Shown here: in pieces, positions 25,556 through 37,849 of the stretch
Layout of the letters: every line of letters starts with the position of its first letter
How positions within the stretch are numbered: position 1 is the stretch's first letter
From: Ovis canadensis
Lineage: Eukaryota > Chordata > Mammalia > Artiodactyla > Bovidae
Direction of reading: 5' to 3'
Length of the DNA stretch: 64,000 bases
NCBI RefSeq assembly: GCF_042477335.2
Contig: NC_091245.1
Span: forward strand, 112,874,501-112,938,500
Made by a program: the position numbers and the translations under genes
Notes under the pieces: generated by a model
What the model was told of the DNA's origin: nothing
The model's database searches: none
The model's input: the letters and a program-made list of their open reading frames with translations, nothing else

Positions 25556-28329
25556 ACAGGAAATACAAAATGTGTGTATAAACTCAAACTCAAAGCAATA
25601 AAGTAAATGGCAACGGGATCATACTTATCAATAATTACCTTAAACGTAAATGGGTTGAATGCCCCAACCAAAAGACAAAGACTGGCTGAATAGATACAAA
25701 AACAAGACCCCTATAAATGTTGTCTACAAAAGACCCACATTGAAACAAGGGAAACATACAGACTGAAAGTGAAGGGTTGGAAAAAGATATTCCACGCAAA
25801 TAGAGACCAAAAGAAAGTAGGAGTAGCAATATTCATATCAGATAAAATAGACTTTAAAACAAAGGTTGTGAAAAGAGACAAGGAAGGACACTACATAATG
25901 ATCAAAGGATCAATCCAAGAAGATATGCCAATTATAAATATATATGCACCCAACATAGGAGCACCACAATATGTAAGACAAATGCTAAAAAGTATGAAAG
26001 CGGAAATTAACAATAACACACAATAGTGGGAGACTTTAATACCCCACTCACACCTATGAACAGATCAACTAAACAGAAAATTAAGAAGGAAACACAAACT
26101 TTAAATGATACATTAGACCAGTAAGACCTAGTTAATATCTATAGGACATTTCACCCCAAAACAATGAAGTTCACCTTTTTCTCAAGTGCACACTAAACCT
26201 TCTCCAGGATAGATCATATCCTGGGCCAAAAATCGAGCCTTGGTAATCAAAAAAATTGAAATCATTCCAAGCATCTTTTCTGACCACAATGCAAAAGATT
26301 AGATCTCAATAACAGGAGAAAAATAATTAAAAATTCCAACATATGGAGGCTGAACAACACGCTGCTGAATAACCAACAAATCACAGAAGAAATAAAAAAA
26401 ATCAAAATATTCATAAAAACAGATGAAAATGAAAACACAACAACCCAAAACCTGTGGGACACTATAAAAGCAGTGCTAAGAGGAAGGTTCATAGCAATAC
26501 AGGCATACCTCAAGAAACAAGAAAAAAGTCAAATAAATAACCTAACTCTATACCTAAAGCAACTAGAAAAGGAAGAAATGGAGAATCCCAGAGTTAGTAG
26601 AAGGAAAGAAATCTTAACAATTAGGGCAGAAATAAATGCAAAAGAAACAAAAGAGACCATAGCAAAAATCAACAAAGCCAAAAGCTGGTTATTTGAAAGG
26701 ATAAATAAAATTGACAAACCATTAGCCAGACTTATCAAGAAACAAAGAGAGAAAAATCAAGTCAATAAAATTAGAAATGAAAATGGAGAGATCACAACAG
26801 AGAACACAGAAATACAAAGGATCATAAGAGACTACTATCAGCAATTATATGCCAATAAAATGGACAATGTGGAAGAAATGCACAAGTTCTTAGAAAAGTA
26901 CAACTTTCCAAAACTGAACCAGGAAGAAACAGAAAATCTTAACAGACCCATCACAAGCACGGAAATTGAAACTGTAATCAGAAATCTTCCAGCAAACAAA
27001 AGCCCAGGTCCAGACAGCTTCACAGCTGAATTCTACCAAAATTTAGAGAAGAGCTAAATTTCCTACTCAAACTCTTCCAGAAAATTGCAGAGGAAGGTAA
27101 ACTTCCAAACTCATTCTATGAGGCCACCATCACCCTAATACCAAAACCTGACAAGGATGCCACAAAAAAAGAACACTACAGGCCAATATCACTGATGAAC
27201 ATAGATGCAAAAATCCTTAACAAAATTCTAGCAATCAGAATCCAACAACACATTAGAAAGATCATACATCATGATCAAGTGGGCTTTATCCCAGGGATGC
27301 AAGGATTCTTCAATATCCGCAAATCAATGTAATACACCACATTAACAAATTAAAAAATAAAAGCCATATGATTATCTCAATAGATGCAGAGAAAGCCTTT
27401 GACAAAATTCAACATCCATTTATGATAAAAACTCTCCAGAAAACAGGAATAGAAAGAACATACCTCAACATAATAAAAGCTATATATGACAAACCCACAG
27501 CAAACATTATCCTCAATGGTGAAAAATTGAAAGCATTTCGCCTAAAGTCAGAAACAAGACAAGGGTGCCCACTCTCACCACTACTATTCAACATAGTTGG
27601 AAGTTCTGGCCAGAGTAATCAGAGCAGAAAAAGAAATAAAAGGATTCCAAATTGGAAAAGAAGAAGTAAAACTCTCACTGTTTGCAGATGACATGGTCCT
27701 CTACATAGAAAACCCTAAAAGCTCCACCAGAAAATTACTGGAGCTAATCAATGAACATAGTAAAGTTGCAGGGTATAAAATCAACACAAAGAAATCCCTT
27801 GCATTCCTATACACTAACAATGAGAAAATAGAGAAATTAAGGAAACAATTCCATTCACCATTGCAACGAAAAGAATAAAATACTTAGGAATATATCTACC
27901 TAAAGAAACAAAAGATCTATATATCAGTTTGGTTCAGTTCAGTTCAGTCGCTCAGTCCTGTCCGATTCTTTGTGACCCCATTAAGTGCAGCACGCCAGGC
28001 CTCCCTGTCCATCACCAACTCCTGGAGCTCACTCAAACTCACATCCATCGAGTCAGTAATGCCATCCAGCCATCTCACCCTCTGTCGTCCCTTTCTCCTC
28101 CTGTCCCCAATCCCTCCCAGCACCAGAATCTTTTCCAATGAGTCAACTCTTCACATGAGGTGGCCAAAGTACTGGAGTTTCAGCTTTAGCATCATTCCTT
28201 CCAAAGAACACCCAGGACTGATCTCCTTTAGAATGGACTGGTTGGATCTCCTTGCAGTCCAAGGGACACTCAAGAGTTTTCTCCAACACCACAGTTCAAA
28301 AGCACCAATTCTTCAGCGCTCAGCTTTCT

Positions 28330-30210
28330 TCACAGTCTAACTCTCACATCCATATATGACCACAGGAAAAACCATACTTTCCTTCCAAGGACTAAGTGTC
28401 TTTTAATTTCATGGCTGCAATCACCATCTGCAGTGATTTTGGAGCCCCCCAAAATAAAGTCTGACACTGTTTCCACTGTTTCCCCATCTATTTCCATGAA
28501 GTGATGGGACCAGATGCCATGATCTTTGTTTTTCTGAATGTTGAGCTTTAAGCCAACTTTTTCACTCTCCTCTTTCACTTTCATCAAGAGGCTTTTGAGT
28601 TCCTCTTCACTTTCTGCTATAAGGCTGGTGTCATCTGCATATCTGAGGTTATTGATATTTTTCCCAGAAATCTTTATTCCAGCTTGTGCTTCTTCCAGCC
28701 CAGCGTTTCTCATGATGTACTCTGCATATAAGTTAAATAATCAGGGTGACAATATACAGTCTTGACATACAACTTTTCCTATTTGGAACCAGTCTGTTGT
28801 TCCATGTCCAGTTCTAACTAATGCTTCCTGACCTTCATATAGGTTTCTCAAGAGGTAGGTCAGGTGGTCTGGTATTCCCATCTCTTTCAGGATTTTCCAC
28901 AGTTTATTGTGATCCACACAGTCAAAGGCTTTGACATAGTCAATAAAGCAGAAATAGATGCTTTTCTGGAACTCTCTTGCTTTTTCCATGATCCAGAGGA
29001 TGTAGGCAATTTGATCTCTGGTTTCTCTGCCTTTTCTAAAGCCAGCTTGAACATCAGGAAGTTCACGGTTCACATACTGAAAGCCTGATTAAGAGAATTT
29101 TGAGCATGACTTTACTAGCATGTGAGATGAGTACAATTGTGCGGTAGTTTGAGCATTCTTTGGCATTGCCTTTCTTTGGGATTGGAATGAAAACTGACCT
29201 TTGGCAGCCCTGTGGCCACTGCTGAGTTTTCCAAATTTGCTGGCATGTTGAGTGCAGCACTTTCACAGCATCATCTTTCAGGATTTGAAATAGCTCAACT
29301 GGAATTCCATCATCTCCACTAGCTTTGTTCATAGTGATGCTTTCTAAGGCCCACTTGTCTTCACATTCCAGGATGTCTGGCTCTAGGTGAGTGATCACAC
29401 CATCGTGATTATCTGGGTCGTGAAGATCTTTTTTGTACAGTTTTTCTGTGTATTCTTGCCACCTGTTCTTAATATCTTCTGCTTCTATTAGGTCCATACC
29501 ATTTCTGTCCTTTATTGAGCCCATCTTTGCATGAAATGTTCCCTCGGTGTCTCTAATTTTCTTGAAGAGATCTCTAGTCATTCCCATTCTGTTGTTTTCC
29601 TCTATTTCTTTGCATTGATTGCTGAAGAAGGCTTTCTTATCTCTTCTTGCTCTTCTTTGGAACTCTGCATTCAGATGCTTATAGCTTTCCTTTTCTCCTT
29701 TGCTTTTCACTTCTCTTCTTTTCACAGCTATTTGTAAGGCCTCCCCAGACAGCCATTTTGCTTTTTTGCATTTCTTTTCCACGGGGATGGTCTTGATCCC
29801 TGTCTCCAGTACAATGTCACAAACCTCAGTCCAGAGTTCATCAGGCACTCTATCAGATCTAGGCCCTTGAATCTATTTCTCACTTCCACTGTATAATCAT
29901 AAGGGATTTGATTTAGGTCATACCTGAATGGTCTAGCGGCTTTCCCTACTCTCTTCAATTTGAGTCTGAATTTGGTAATAAGGGGTTCATGATCTGAGCC
30001 ACAGTCAGCTTCCAGTCTTGTTTTTGCTGACTGTATAGAGCTTCTCCATCTTTGGCTGCAAAGAATATAATCAATCTGATTTTGGTGTTGACCATCTGGT
30101 GATGTCCATGTGTAGAGTCTTCTCTTGTCTTGTTGGAAGAGGGTGTTTGCTATGACCAGTGCATTTTCTTGGCAAAACTCTATTAGCCTTTGCCCTGCTT
30201 CATTCCGCAT
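28330..30210 (-). pseudogene. BovB ORF2 fragments (endonuclease end, RT), frameshifted
   Basis: Minus-strand pieces in order: 30210-29728 (endonuclease end, QIDYILCSQRW, GSDHEPL), 29848-29063 (RT start, MNKASGDDGIPVELF, RSVFIPIPKKG), 29073-28741 (PDVQAGFRKGRETRDQIA, FIDYVKAFDCVDH) and 28713-28330 (NLRYADDTSLIAESEEELKS). Typical of RTE-clade BovB. The frame changes between pieces make it inactive. Confidence 0.88.
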
Positions 30211-30778
30211 TCCCAGGCCAAATTTGCCTGTTGACTTCCTACTTTTGCATTCCAGTCCCCTATCATGAAAAGGACATCTTTTTGGGGTGTTAGTTCTAAA
30301 AGGTCTTGTAGGTCTTCATAAAACCGTTCAACTTCAGCTTCTCCAGTGTTACTGGTTTGGGCATAAACTTGGATAACTGTAATACTGAATGGTTTGCCTT
30401 GGAAACAGAGATCATTCTGTCATTTTTCAGATTGCATCCAAGTACTGCATTTCGGACTCTTCTGTTGACCATGATGGCTACTCCATTTCTTCTGAGGGAT
30501 TCCTGCCTGCAGTAGTAGATATAATGGTCATCTGAGTTAAATTCACCCATTCCAGTCCATTTTAGTTCACTGATTCCTAGAATGTCGACGTTCACTCTTG
30601 CCATCTCCTGTTTGACCACTTCCAATTTGCCTTGATTCACGGTCCTAACATTCCTGACAGAATGTGGTCCACTGGAGAAGGGACTGGCAAACCACTTCAG
30701 TATTCTTGCCTTGAGAACCCCATGAAGAGTATGAAAAGGCAAAATGATAGGATACTGAAAGAGGAACTCCCCCAGGTC

Positions 30779-30784
30779 GGTAGG
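30779..30784. repeat. 6-bp target duplication GGTAGG, left of solo LTR
   Basis: Repeated exactly at 32051-32056. Joining the flanks restores BovB sequence. Confidence 0.9.
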
Positions 30785-32050
30785 TGCCGGGGCCCAGCCC
30801 CAGTGGATCCAGGGAATTCAAAGCGGGGATGGCGTCGGCGAGCAGAACTTATTTATTTATTAATATAGAAATATAAGATTAGATTAGGAAGAAATGGTGT
30901 AGTAGGAAAATTAAGTGGAGAAAGAAGGCTGAATAACTTGGCTTACGGGGAAGGCCGATTAAGTTCCAGACAAGTAGCTTGCACCATCTACGTTGGGCCA
31001 CTGGCACCCACTTGAATATTGGGGTGTGCCCCACCTTGGGTTCCCCCTCGCGTGGATCTTAAAAGCTGGGACAAGTAAGCAGACATGGTGAGCCGCCCCG
31101 CTCCAGATGGGAATTCAACCTGAAATTAGAGTAAAGAGGAGACACGGGGGAAACCAGTCCAGCGACTGGCTCCGTCCTCTATTGTTCAGAGGGCCTTTTA
31201 TACTTTTGATAAAACATGGAGGTCAATGGGTAACACAAAGTTATGCAGCGTTAGCAGTCCAGACTCTTATCAAACCAGGCTTTTCTCTCTGCATACCTAA
31301 TTGTATACACAAGTCGTAGGTGATTTACATCATCTTCTGGCCAAAAAGGGCCAATTAACATTATACAGCCTTTTTTCTGATAAGGGTTTGCTAACTAGAA
31401 GACTTATTTGTGTTGATCTTCCCAAAGTCTGGTGCCAGTCTCAGAAAGCACTAAATAAAGTTACATTCTTACATAGCAAGGACACAAGAGGAGTGCAGTG
31501 ATATACAACAGAGAGAAAAGTAATTAACTCAAAAGTCTAGTGTTGCTAACATTAAAACTACTATATATATGTTTTCCCATATCCTGTTTACATTGATTAA
31601 CATCCTCACAGGTGCCTAAAAAATAAAGAATATGGAGGCCTGGCAGCAGTCATTGAGTCAACAGTGAAAACCCTCTACCAATATGATTTTTAACTTTTTA
31701 GAAAAGGCTCTGATGCTTTAAGCTTTGTGCCTCTTGTGGTTGGTGGGGGGGGGGGGGGCTGTAAGCAATTCACAAGCTGTAAGAGGTCTGGGGGAACCTG
31801 TTAGGCAAGCTAGAGAGTTATCAGAGGGGGTTTGAGCTGAAAAATCCCTTTCAAATGCAGAAGATTAAAGCCCTGATTTGACTTTTTCCAGAGAATATCA
31901 GAAGAGTGGAAAAGCAGGCAGATTCTTATTTGGGGGGGTTGGATGCTCAGGAAATTCCAGGGGGAAAACCTGAGGTCTGACTAGCCTTGCCATCAGAGCT
32001 CTGCTACATGACCTTGTCATGGGTGGAATTCCTCACGCTGGCTCCCGGCA
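30785..32050 (-). mobile_element. Solo LTR of a ruminant class II (ERVK-like) ERV, minus orientation
   Basis: TGCCGGGG… to …CTCCCGGCA on the plus strand, 1266 bp, with 6-bp duplications. Read on the minus strand it begins like the LTRs at 32193 and 63672 and has a TATA-like AGTATAAAAGG near 31195-31210. No internal ERV genes lie next to it, so it is a solo LTR. A 12-base G-run lies at about 31746-31757. It sits in the inverted 5' part of the BovB. Confidence 0.88.
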
Positions 32051-32192
32051 GGTAGGTGCCCAATATGCTACTGGAGATCAGTGGAGAACTAACTCCAGAA
32101 AGAGTGAAGAGACGAAGTCAAAACAAAAACAATACCTAGTTGTGGATGTGACTGGTGATAGAAGCAAGTTCCGGTGCTATAAAGGCCTATAT

Positions 32193-33248
32193 TGCCGGGA
32201 GCCAGCATGGGAGATCCCACCCACGACAAGGTCATGTGGAGGAGACCTGACAAGCAAGGCGGATCAGGACTCAAGGGACTCCCTGGACCTGCTCGAGCAT
32301 CTTCCCCAAACCAAAATCTGTCTGTCTACTGTATACTATATTATGCCTTTCACCAACTCTTCTGACATTAACAGGGGGCTATCCCCGACCACCTTTCTCT
32401 GGAGAAAATCAACTTAGGGCTCTAGTTGATAAGTCTCCTGGGCATGAAAGGAGCATTTCAATTCAAACCTCCCTGTTAGCATTCTAGCTTGCTTGGCAGG
32501 TTTATCCAGACTCTTGCAACTACACATATGCTTATTCACAACATCCCAACCATGACACGGGAAGCCTAAACATTCTAAAAATATAGAGCCCTTCGAGGAG
32601 TAAAAAAGTTTTATTAAAATAATACTGGTGAAGGGTTTCATTGTTGAGCCAATGCTTGCTGCCAAATTCCCATATCCCTTATCCATTGTGTGCCTGGGCG
32701 TGCATTAACTAATATAGTTGGAATGTAAGAAAAACAAGTAGTAGCCTTGGTATTAACCACATTAGACCTTTGAGCTAATAAGTTCTTTTTTTGTTGTAAC
32801 CCACTGCACCTTTGTTCCATGAGAATGTAACTTTGTTTAGTACTTTCTGAGGCTGACACAGATTAGAGGTATAAAGAAAAAACACTTCAAGGGAAAACAA
32901 GTTTTCTGGTTGATCAACCTTTATCAAAAAAGGGTCATAAAATGTCAACAGGCCTCCAAGGCCAGAAGATAATGTACACAACATAGGACCCTTGTTTATG
33001 GGAAAGGTATGCAGAAAAAAAATCCTGGTTTCGATAAGGGCAAAACTGCTGGAATGTTTGAGCTGACTCTTCATGACCTTACATCTTTCACGTTCCTCTA
33101 TGTACAAGTCAGGATATAAAAGCCCCTTTTGGAAATAAAGTTACGGGCCTTGCTCACTGAAGCTTGGTCTCCCCATGTCATTCATTCATTCGCCAACGCC
33201 ATTCATCCTGAGGGTATCCCTGGACTCTGCTGAGGCTGGACCCCAGCA
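32193..33248 (+). mobile_element. Solo LTR of the same ERV group, plus orientation
   Basis: TGCCGGGAGCC… to …GGACCCCAGCA, 1056 bp, flanked by exact CTATAT duplications (32187-32192 and 33249-33254). TATA box GATATAAA at 33113-33120 and AATAAA at 33134-33139. It inserted in the L1/BovB junction target duplication. No viral genes are present. Confidence 0.9.
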
Positions 33249-34799
33249 CTATATACAGAAAACTATAAAACACTGGTGAAATAAACCAAAGAGGACACTA
33301 ATAGATGGGGAAATATACCATGTTCATGGATCGGAAGAATCAGTATAGTGAAAATGAGTATACTACCCAAAGCAATCTATAGATTCAATGCAATCCCTAT
33401 CAAGCTACCAACGGTATTTTTCACAGAGCTAGGACAAGTGATTTCACAATTTGTATGGAAATACAAAAAACCTCGAATAGCCAAAGCAATCTTGAGAAAG
33501 AAGAATGGAACTAGAGGAATCAACCTGCCTGACTTCAGGCTCTATTACAAAGCCACAGTCATCAAGACAGTATGGTACTAGCACAAAGACACAAATAGAG
33601 ATCAATGGAACCAAATAGAAAGCCCAGAGATAAATCCACACACCTATGGGCACCTTATCTTCAACAAAGGAGGCAAGAATATACAATGGAGAAAAGACAA
33701 TCTTTTTAACAAGTGATGCTGGGAAAACTGGTCAACCACTAGTAAAAGAATGAAACTAGAATACTTTCTAACACCATACACAAAAAGAAACTCAAAATGG
33801 ATTAAAGATCTAAACGTAAGACCAGAAACTATAAAACTGCTAGATGAGAACATAGGCAAAACACTCTCCAACATACATCACAACAGGATCCTCTATGACA
33901 CACCTCCCAGAATACTGGAAATAAAAGCAAAAATAAACAAATGGGACCTAATTAAAATTAAAAGTTTCTGCACAACAAAGGAAACGCCAAGCAAGGTGAA
34001 AAGACAGCCTTCAGAATGGGAGAAAATAAAGGCAAATGAAGCAACTGACAAAGAATTAATCTCAAAAATATACAAGCAACTTATGCAGCTCAATTCCAGA
34101 AAAATGACCCAATCAAAAAATGGGACAAAGAACTGAACAGACATTTCTTCAAAGAAGACATACAGACATCTACAAACACATGAAAAGATACTCAACATCA
34201 CTCATTATCAGAGAAATGCACATCAAAACCACAATGAGGTACCATTTCACACCAGTCAGAATGGCTGCGATCCAAAAGTCTACAAGCAATAAATGCTGGA
34301 GAGGGTGTGAAAAGGGAACCCTCTTACACTGTTGATGGGAATGCAAACTAGTACAGCCACTATGGAGAACAGTATGGAGATTCCTTAAAAAACTGGAAAT
34401 AGAACTGCCATATGACTCAGCAGTCCCACTGCTGTGCATACACACTGAGGAAAACAGAATTGGAAGAGACACGTGTACCCCAATGTTCATCGCAGCACTG
34501 TTTATAATAGCCAGGACATGGAAACAACCTAGATGTCCATCAGCAGACGAATGGACAAGAAAGCTGTGGTACATACACACAATAGAATATTACTCAGCCA
34601 TTAAAAAGAATACATTTGAATCAGTTCTAATGAGGTGGATGAAACTGGAGCCTATTATACAGAGTGAAGTAAGCCAGAAAGAAAAACACCAATATGGTAT
34701 ACTAACGCATATATATGGAATTTAGAAAGATGGTAATGATAACCCTGTATGCGAGACAGCAAAAGAGACACAAATGTATAGAACAGTCTTTTGAACTCT

Positions 34800-34820
34800 G
34801 GGGGCGAGGGCGAGGGTGGG
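34800..34820 (+). other. G-quadruplex-type tract in the L1 Q 3'UTR
   Basis: GGGGG-CGA-GGG-CGA-GGG-T-GGG: four G-runs with short loops, equivalent to 11318-11336 in P. Confidence 0.8.
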
Positions 34821-35102
34821 ATGATTTGGGAGAGTGGCATTGAAACATGTATAACATCATATATGAAATGAATCGCCAGTCCAGGTTCGATGCATGATAC
34901 AGGATGCTCGGGACTGGTGCACAGGGATGACCCAGAGGGATGGTATGGGGAGGGAGGTGGGAATGGGTTCAGGACAGCGAACATGTGTACACCCATGGCG
35001 GATTCATGTTGATGTATGGCAAAACTAATACAATATTGTAAAGCAAAAAAAAAAAAAAATGTGACATGACTGTTTAAAAAAATAAAAAATAATAGTAATA
35101 AA

Positions 35103-35117
35103 TAAAATTAAACATTG
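35103..35117. repeat. Right target-site duplication of L1 Q
   Basis: TAAAATTAAACATTG, identical to 20793-20807. The copy A flank resumes with 'atcatcatcatcatttccta'. Confidence 0.95.
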
Positions 35118-36212
35118 ATCATCATCATCATTTCCTAGAACAAAATTCTGATCATCTCAGAATATGTAAAAATCTTCCATTGAAATAAATTTAGCTTCAT
35201 ACAGAGACATTACTTTGTCTATAAATGAAAAAATGATCTTACTTTCCTACAAACTAGTGAACATTTACAAGAGAGAGATACTCGGGGCTGGTGCACTGGG
35301 AGGGGGGTTCAGAATGGGGAACACGTGTACACTCGTGGTGGATTCATGTTGATGTATGCAAAACCAATACAATAAATAAATTTATATTTTAAAAAAGACT
35401 ACATGTGAGGATAAGTCAGTACAAACCAATCTGATGACTTAAGCTTACTCTATTATTTCTCTCTCAGTGGCACTCTTCTGTTCTCAGATTCTTCCTTCAG
35501 CTATAATAGAATTGATCAGTTCCTCCACAGTGATACCACATACCTAATACATAATAACTTTATTATACTGCTGATCACATTTTAAGCCATAAGACAAATT
35601 GAGCTTTTTTGTTGTCATTGTCATTAAGCTAACATTTTCTGTCTTTGTAGGTTCAAAGTACAATGAAAATACTAGATAGATTAAGGAAAATAAAGCACTG
35701 TCCAAGAAGAAAACCTCCAAAGAAAAGTTATGCTTCTTGTAGTACATTCTTTTATTTCTTCTAAGACATATTTTTTCATATTTTGACATATTTAATTTCA
35801 CTGTGTATCTCATCATATGTGGTATGAAATTAAGCAATAACCTACAGTTAATATCACATAAATATCTGGGAAAATGGTACACCAGTGACCTACCTCCTAC
35901 TTCCTCTAAAATCTGTATCCCACATCACTACCCTCAAGTCTTACTGCCCCTGACACTTAATTAGTTCAGGTCTAGATCAGTTATGAGGCTTTCAACTGGG
36001 ACTAATACTAAACCCATCTCAAACTGGCTTAAGCAAAGAGTAAACACATCACCTCATGAAATGGGAAATTTAGAGGCAAGGCAGTTTCCAGCTTGATTGA
36101 CTCAGCTCCAGCTCAGTGTCTTCAAGGACCTGGGCACTTTCAGCCTCTCTGCCCTGGCTCATCCTCTGGCTGAGGATAAAATGTCCTCTGGTGTTCTAAG
36201 CAGCACATGTGC
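35118..36212. repeat. Segmental duplication block A-3, paralogous to 62246-63600
   Basis: Collinear with copy C from 'catttcctagaacaaaattc' to 'cctctggctgaggataaaat'. It holds a short L1 3' piece (35278-35392) that C lacks, and lacks the Bov-tA that C has. Confidence 0.88.
35278..35392 (+). mobile_element. Severely 5'-truncated L1 3'UTR piece
   Basis: 'ggggctggtgcactgggagg' to 'gatgtatgcaaaaccaatac' followed by (AAAT)n. Resembles the end of the L1 Q 3'UTR. Absent from the paralogous position in copy C. Confidence 0.75.
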
Positions 36213-36605
36213 AGTAGTTTTCTGGGTCTACCATAACAGAATACCACAGACAGGTGGGGACAACAGAGCCTAAACAGCAGCGTATTTTCTCAGTTCTAGA
36301 AGGTACAAATCCAAGGTCAAATGTTGACAGCCCTAGTTTCTTCAGGAAGGCCTCTTTCTTGGCTTGCAGATGGCCACCTTCTCTCTGTGTCCTCACAGGG
36401 TATTTCCTCTGTGCATGAATCCCTAGTGGTCTGTGTGTCATCAAAGTGCTTCCTCTTTTAAGGATATGAATGAGAGTGGATTGGACCACCACTTTAACTT
36501 CATAACCTCCTTGAAGGCCTGATTCCCAAATGCAGTCATGTTCTGAGGTACTCAGAGTTAGGATTCTGGCATGAATTGGGGGAGAACACACTTCAACCCG
36601 TAATA
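36213..36605 (-). mobile_element. MLT1-like MaLR LTR (minus strand), old
   Basis: Plus strand reads the antisense MLT1-type wording: 'ctaccataacagaataccac', 'ggcttgcagatggccacctt', 'ctgtgtcctcacagggtatt' and 'gattcccaaatgcagtcatg'. The family call is from memory. Confidence 0.55.
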
Positions 36606-36609
36606 ATCT

Positions 36610-37845
36610 ACAGTATTTTTTAATATTTTTTTTATTTTTTGAAGTATAGTTGATTTACAATGATATGCCACTGTCTGTGGTGCAGCAAACGGACTCAGTT
36701 ATACACACAGAGGTGATGTTTTAAATATTCTTTTGCATTGTGGTTTATCACAGGATATTGAATATAGTTTCCTGTGCTATACAGTACCTTTTTTTTATCC
36801 ATCCTATACATAACAGTTTAAAAGTGCTATTCCAAAATTCCCAGCCCTTCCCTCGCCACACCTCTCCCCTTTGGCAACCACAGATGTGTTCTCTATGTCT
36901 GCGAGTCTGTTTCTGTTTTGTAAACATGTTCATTTATGCCATATTTTAGACTCCATATGTAAGTGGTGTCATATAGTATTTGTCTTTCTCTGACTTACTT
37001 CCCTTAGTATAATCGTCCCTAGATGGATCCATGTTGCTGCAAATGACAGTATTTCGTTATTTTGTGGTTGAGTAGTATTTCATGGTGCATATGAACCACA
37101 TCTTCTTTATCTATTCACCTGTCAATGGACATTTAAGCTGTTTCCATGATCTGGCTATTGTGAATAGTGCTGCTGTGAACACAAGGGTGCATATATGTTT
37201 TTTTAAATCATATTTTTTGATTACTTACTTGTTAGCTTCCTCAGATCTTAGGTGCAGAATCTTCATTGCATTATGAGGGATCTTTTGTTGTGGTACACAG
37301 GGTCAGAAGTTGTGGCATGTGGGCTCTCTAGTCGTGGCATGCAGGCCTAGTTGTTCTGTGGCATGTGGGAATCTTAGCTTCCTGACCACGGATCAAGCCC
37401 ACATCCAGTTCATTGCAAGGTGGATTCTTAATCACTGGACCACCACAGAAGTCCCGGGGATGCATGTATCCTTTTGAATTGTAGTTTTGTCCAGGTATAC
37501 ACCCAGGAGTGGGATTCTTGGATCACATGGTAATTCTATTTCTAGTTTTCTGAGAAACCTTCACACTGTTTTCCATAGTGGCTGAACTAACTTATATTTC
37601 CATCAACAGTTTAGGAGGGTTCATTTTTCTCCACAGTCTCCAGGATTTGTTGTTTGTAGACTTTTTAATGATGACTGGTGTGAGGTGGTACCTCACTGTA
37701 GTTTTAGCTGCATTTTTGTAATAATTAGTGATGCTGAGCATCTTTCCTTATGCTACCTGGCCATCTGCATGTCTTCTTTGGAGAAATGTCTATTAAGGTC
37801 TTCTGTCCATTTTTCTATCAGACAACCCATAATAAACTATAAGAC
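36610..37845 (-). mobile_element. Old L1 3' region (minus strand), interrupted by a SINE
   Basis: 'gaagtatagttgatttacaa' followed by antisense ORF2 C-terminal text: 'ggcaaccacagatgtgttct', 'gctgctgtgaacacaagggt', 'ccaggtatacacccaggagt', 'gagaaatgtctattaaggtc'. No open frame. Confidence 0.75.
37200..37455 (-). mobile_element. CHR-type SINE (minus strand) inside the old L1
   Basis: Antisense unit: 'gtggcatgtgggctctctag', 'gatcaagcccacatccagtt' and 'cactggaccaccacagaagt'. Flanks tgcatatatg and tgcatgtat look like the target duplication. Confidence 0.75.
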
Positions 37846-37849
37846 TAAG

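Larger units (their letters stand above)
27925..32186 (-). mobile_element. BovB LINE with inverted 5' segment (twin priming) in L1 Q ORF2
   Basis: 27925-30655 is antisense BovB from the (TTCAG)n 3' end up to the region reading GGAATGTTAGG in sense. 30656-32186, less the LTR at 30785-32050, is BovB 5' sequence in the opposite (plus) orientation. It starts near 'gaatgtggtccactggagaa' and ends at 'gatagaagcaagttccggtg' plus 'ctataaag'. In the BovB sequence as I know it, that end lies about 20 bases upstream of GGAATGTTAGG. This is the expected geometry of twin priming. Flanks AAAGATCTATAT and AAAGGCCTATAT are the L1 target site. RT coding is largely readable on the minus strand (29848-28330). 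Confidence 0.88.
25607..34725 (+). pseudogene. L1 Q ORF2, split by BovB and LTR insertions and frameshifted
   Basis: ATG at 25607-25609 (the reading frame soon has a TAG near 25692). Endonuclease motif IYAPN near 25950. Pre-RT and RT at 26473-27878, including [34 protein letters not shown] and FADDMVLY. Interrupted at 27925, resuming at about 33255 with C-terminal segments (33348-34725; Cys motif degraded, CWRGCEKG). Stop TAG at 34723-34725. Not functional. Confidence 0.88.
20808..35102 (+). mobile_element. L1 LINE 'Q', full-length, plus strand, with nested BovB and LTR insertions
   Basis: Starts with a G-run and 'cctaagatggcagaaaatag', ends with poly(A) at 35043-35059 and a second A-rich tail. 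It is bounded by exact 15-bp target duplications and has an empty paralogous site in copy C. Removing the nested BovBs (22745-23795; 27925-32186) and LTRs leaves about 7.9 kb, a full-length L1. 5'UTR 20808-24628, ORF1 24629-25555, ORF2 25607-27924 and 33255-34725. Coding is broken. Its lesions differ from those of M and P. Confidence 0.95.

Noticed and set aside
31746-31757. G-run as a regulatory element
   Set aside because: A single homopolymer within an LTR; likely a length-variable tract.
30785-33248. A single provirus with two LTRs
   Set aside because: The two LTRs are in opposite orientation, have different 6-bp duplications and only 142 bp of BovB/L1 sequence between them; no viral genes.
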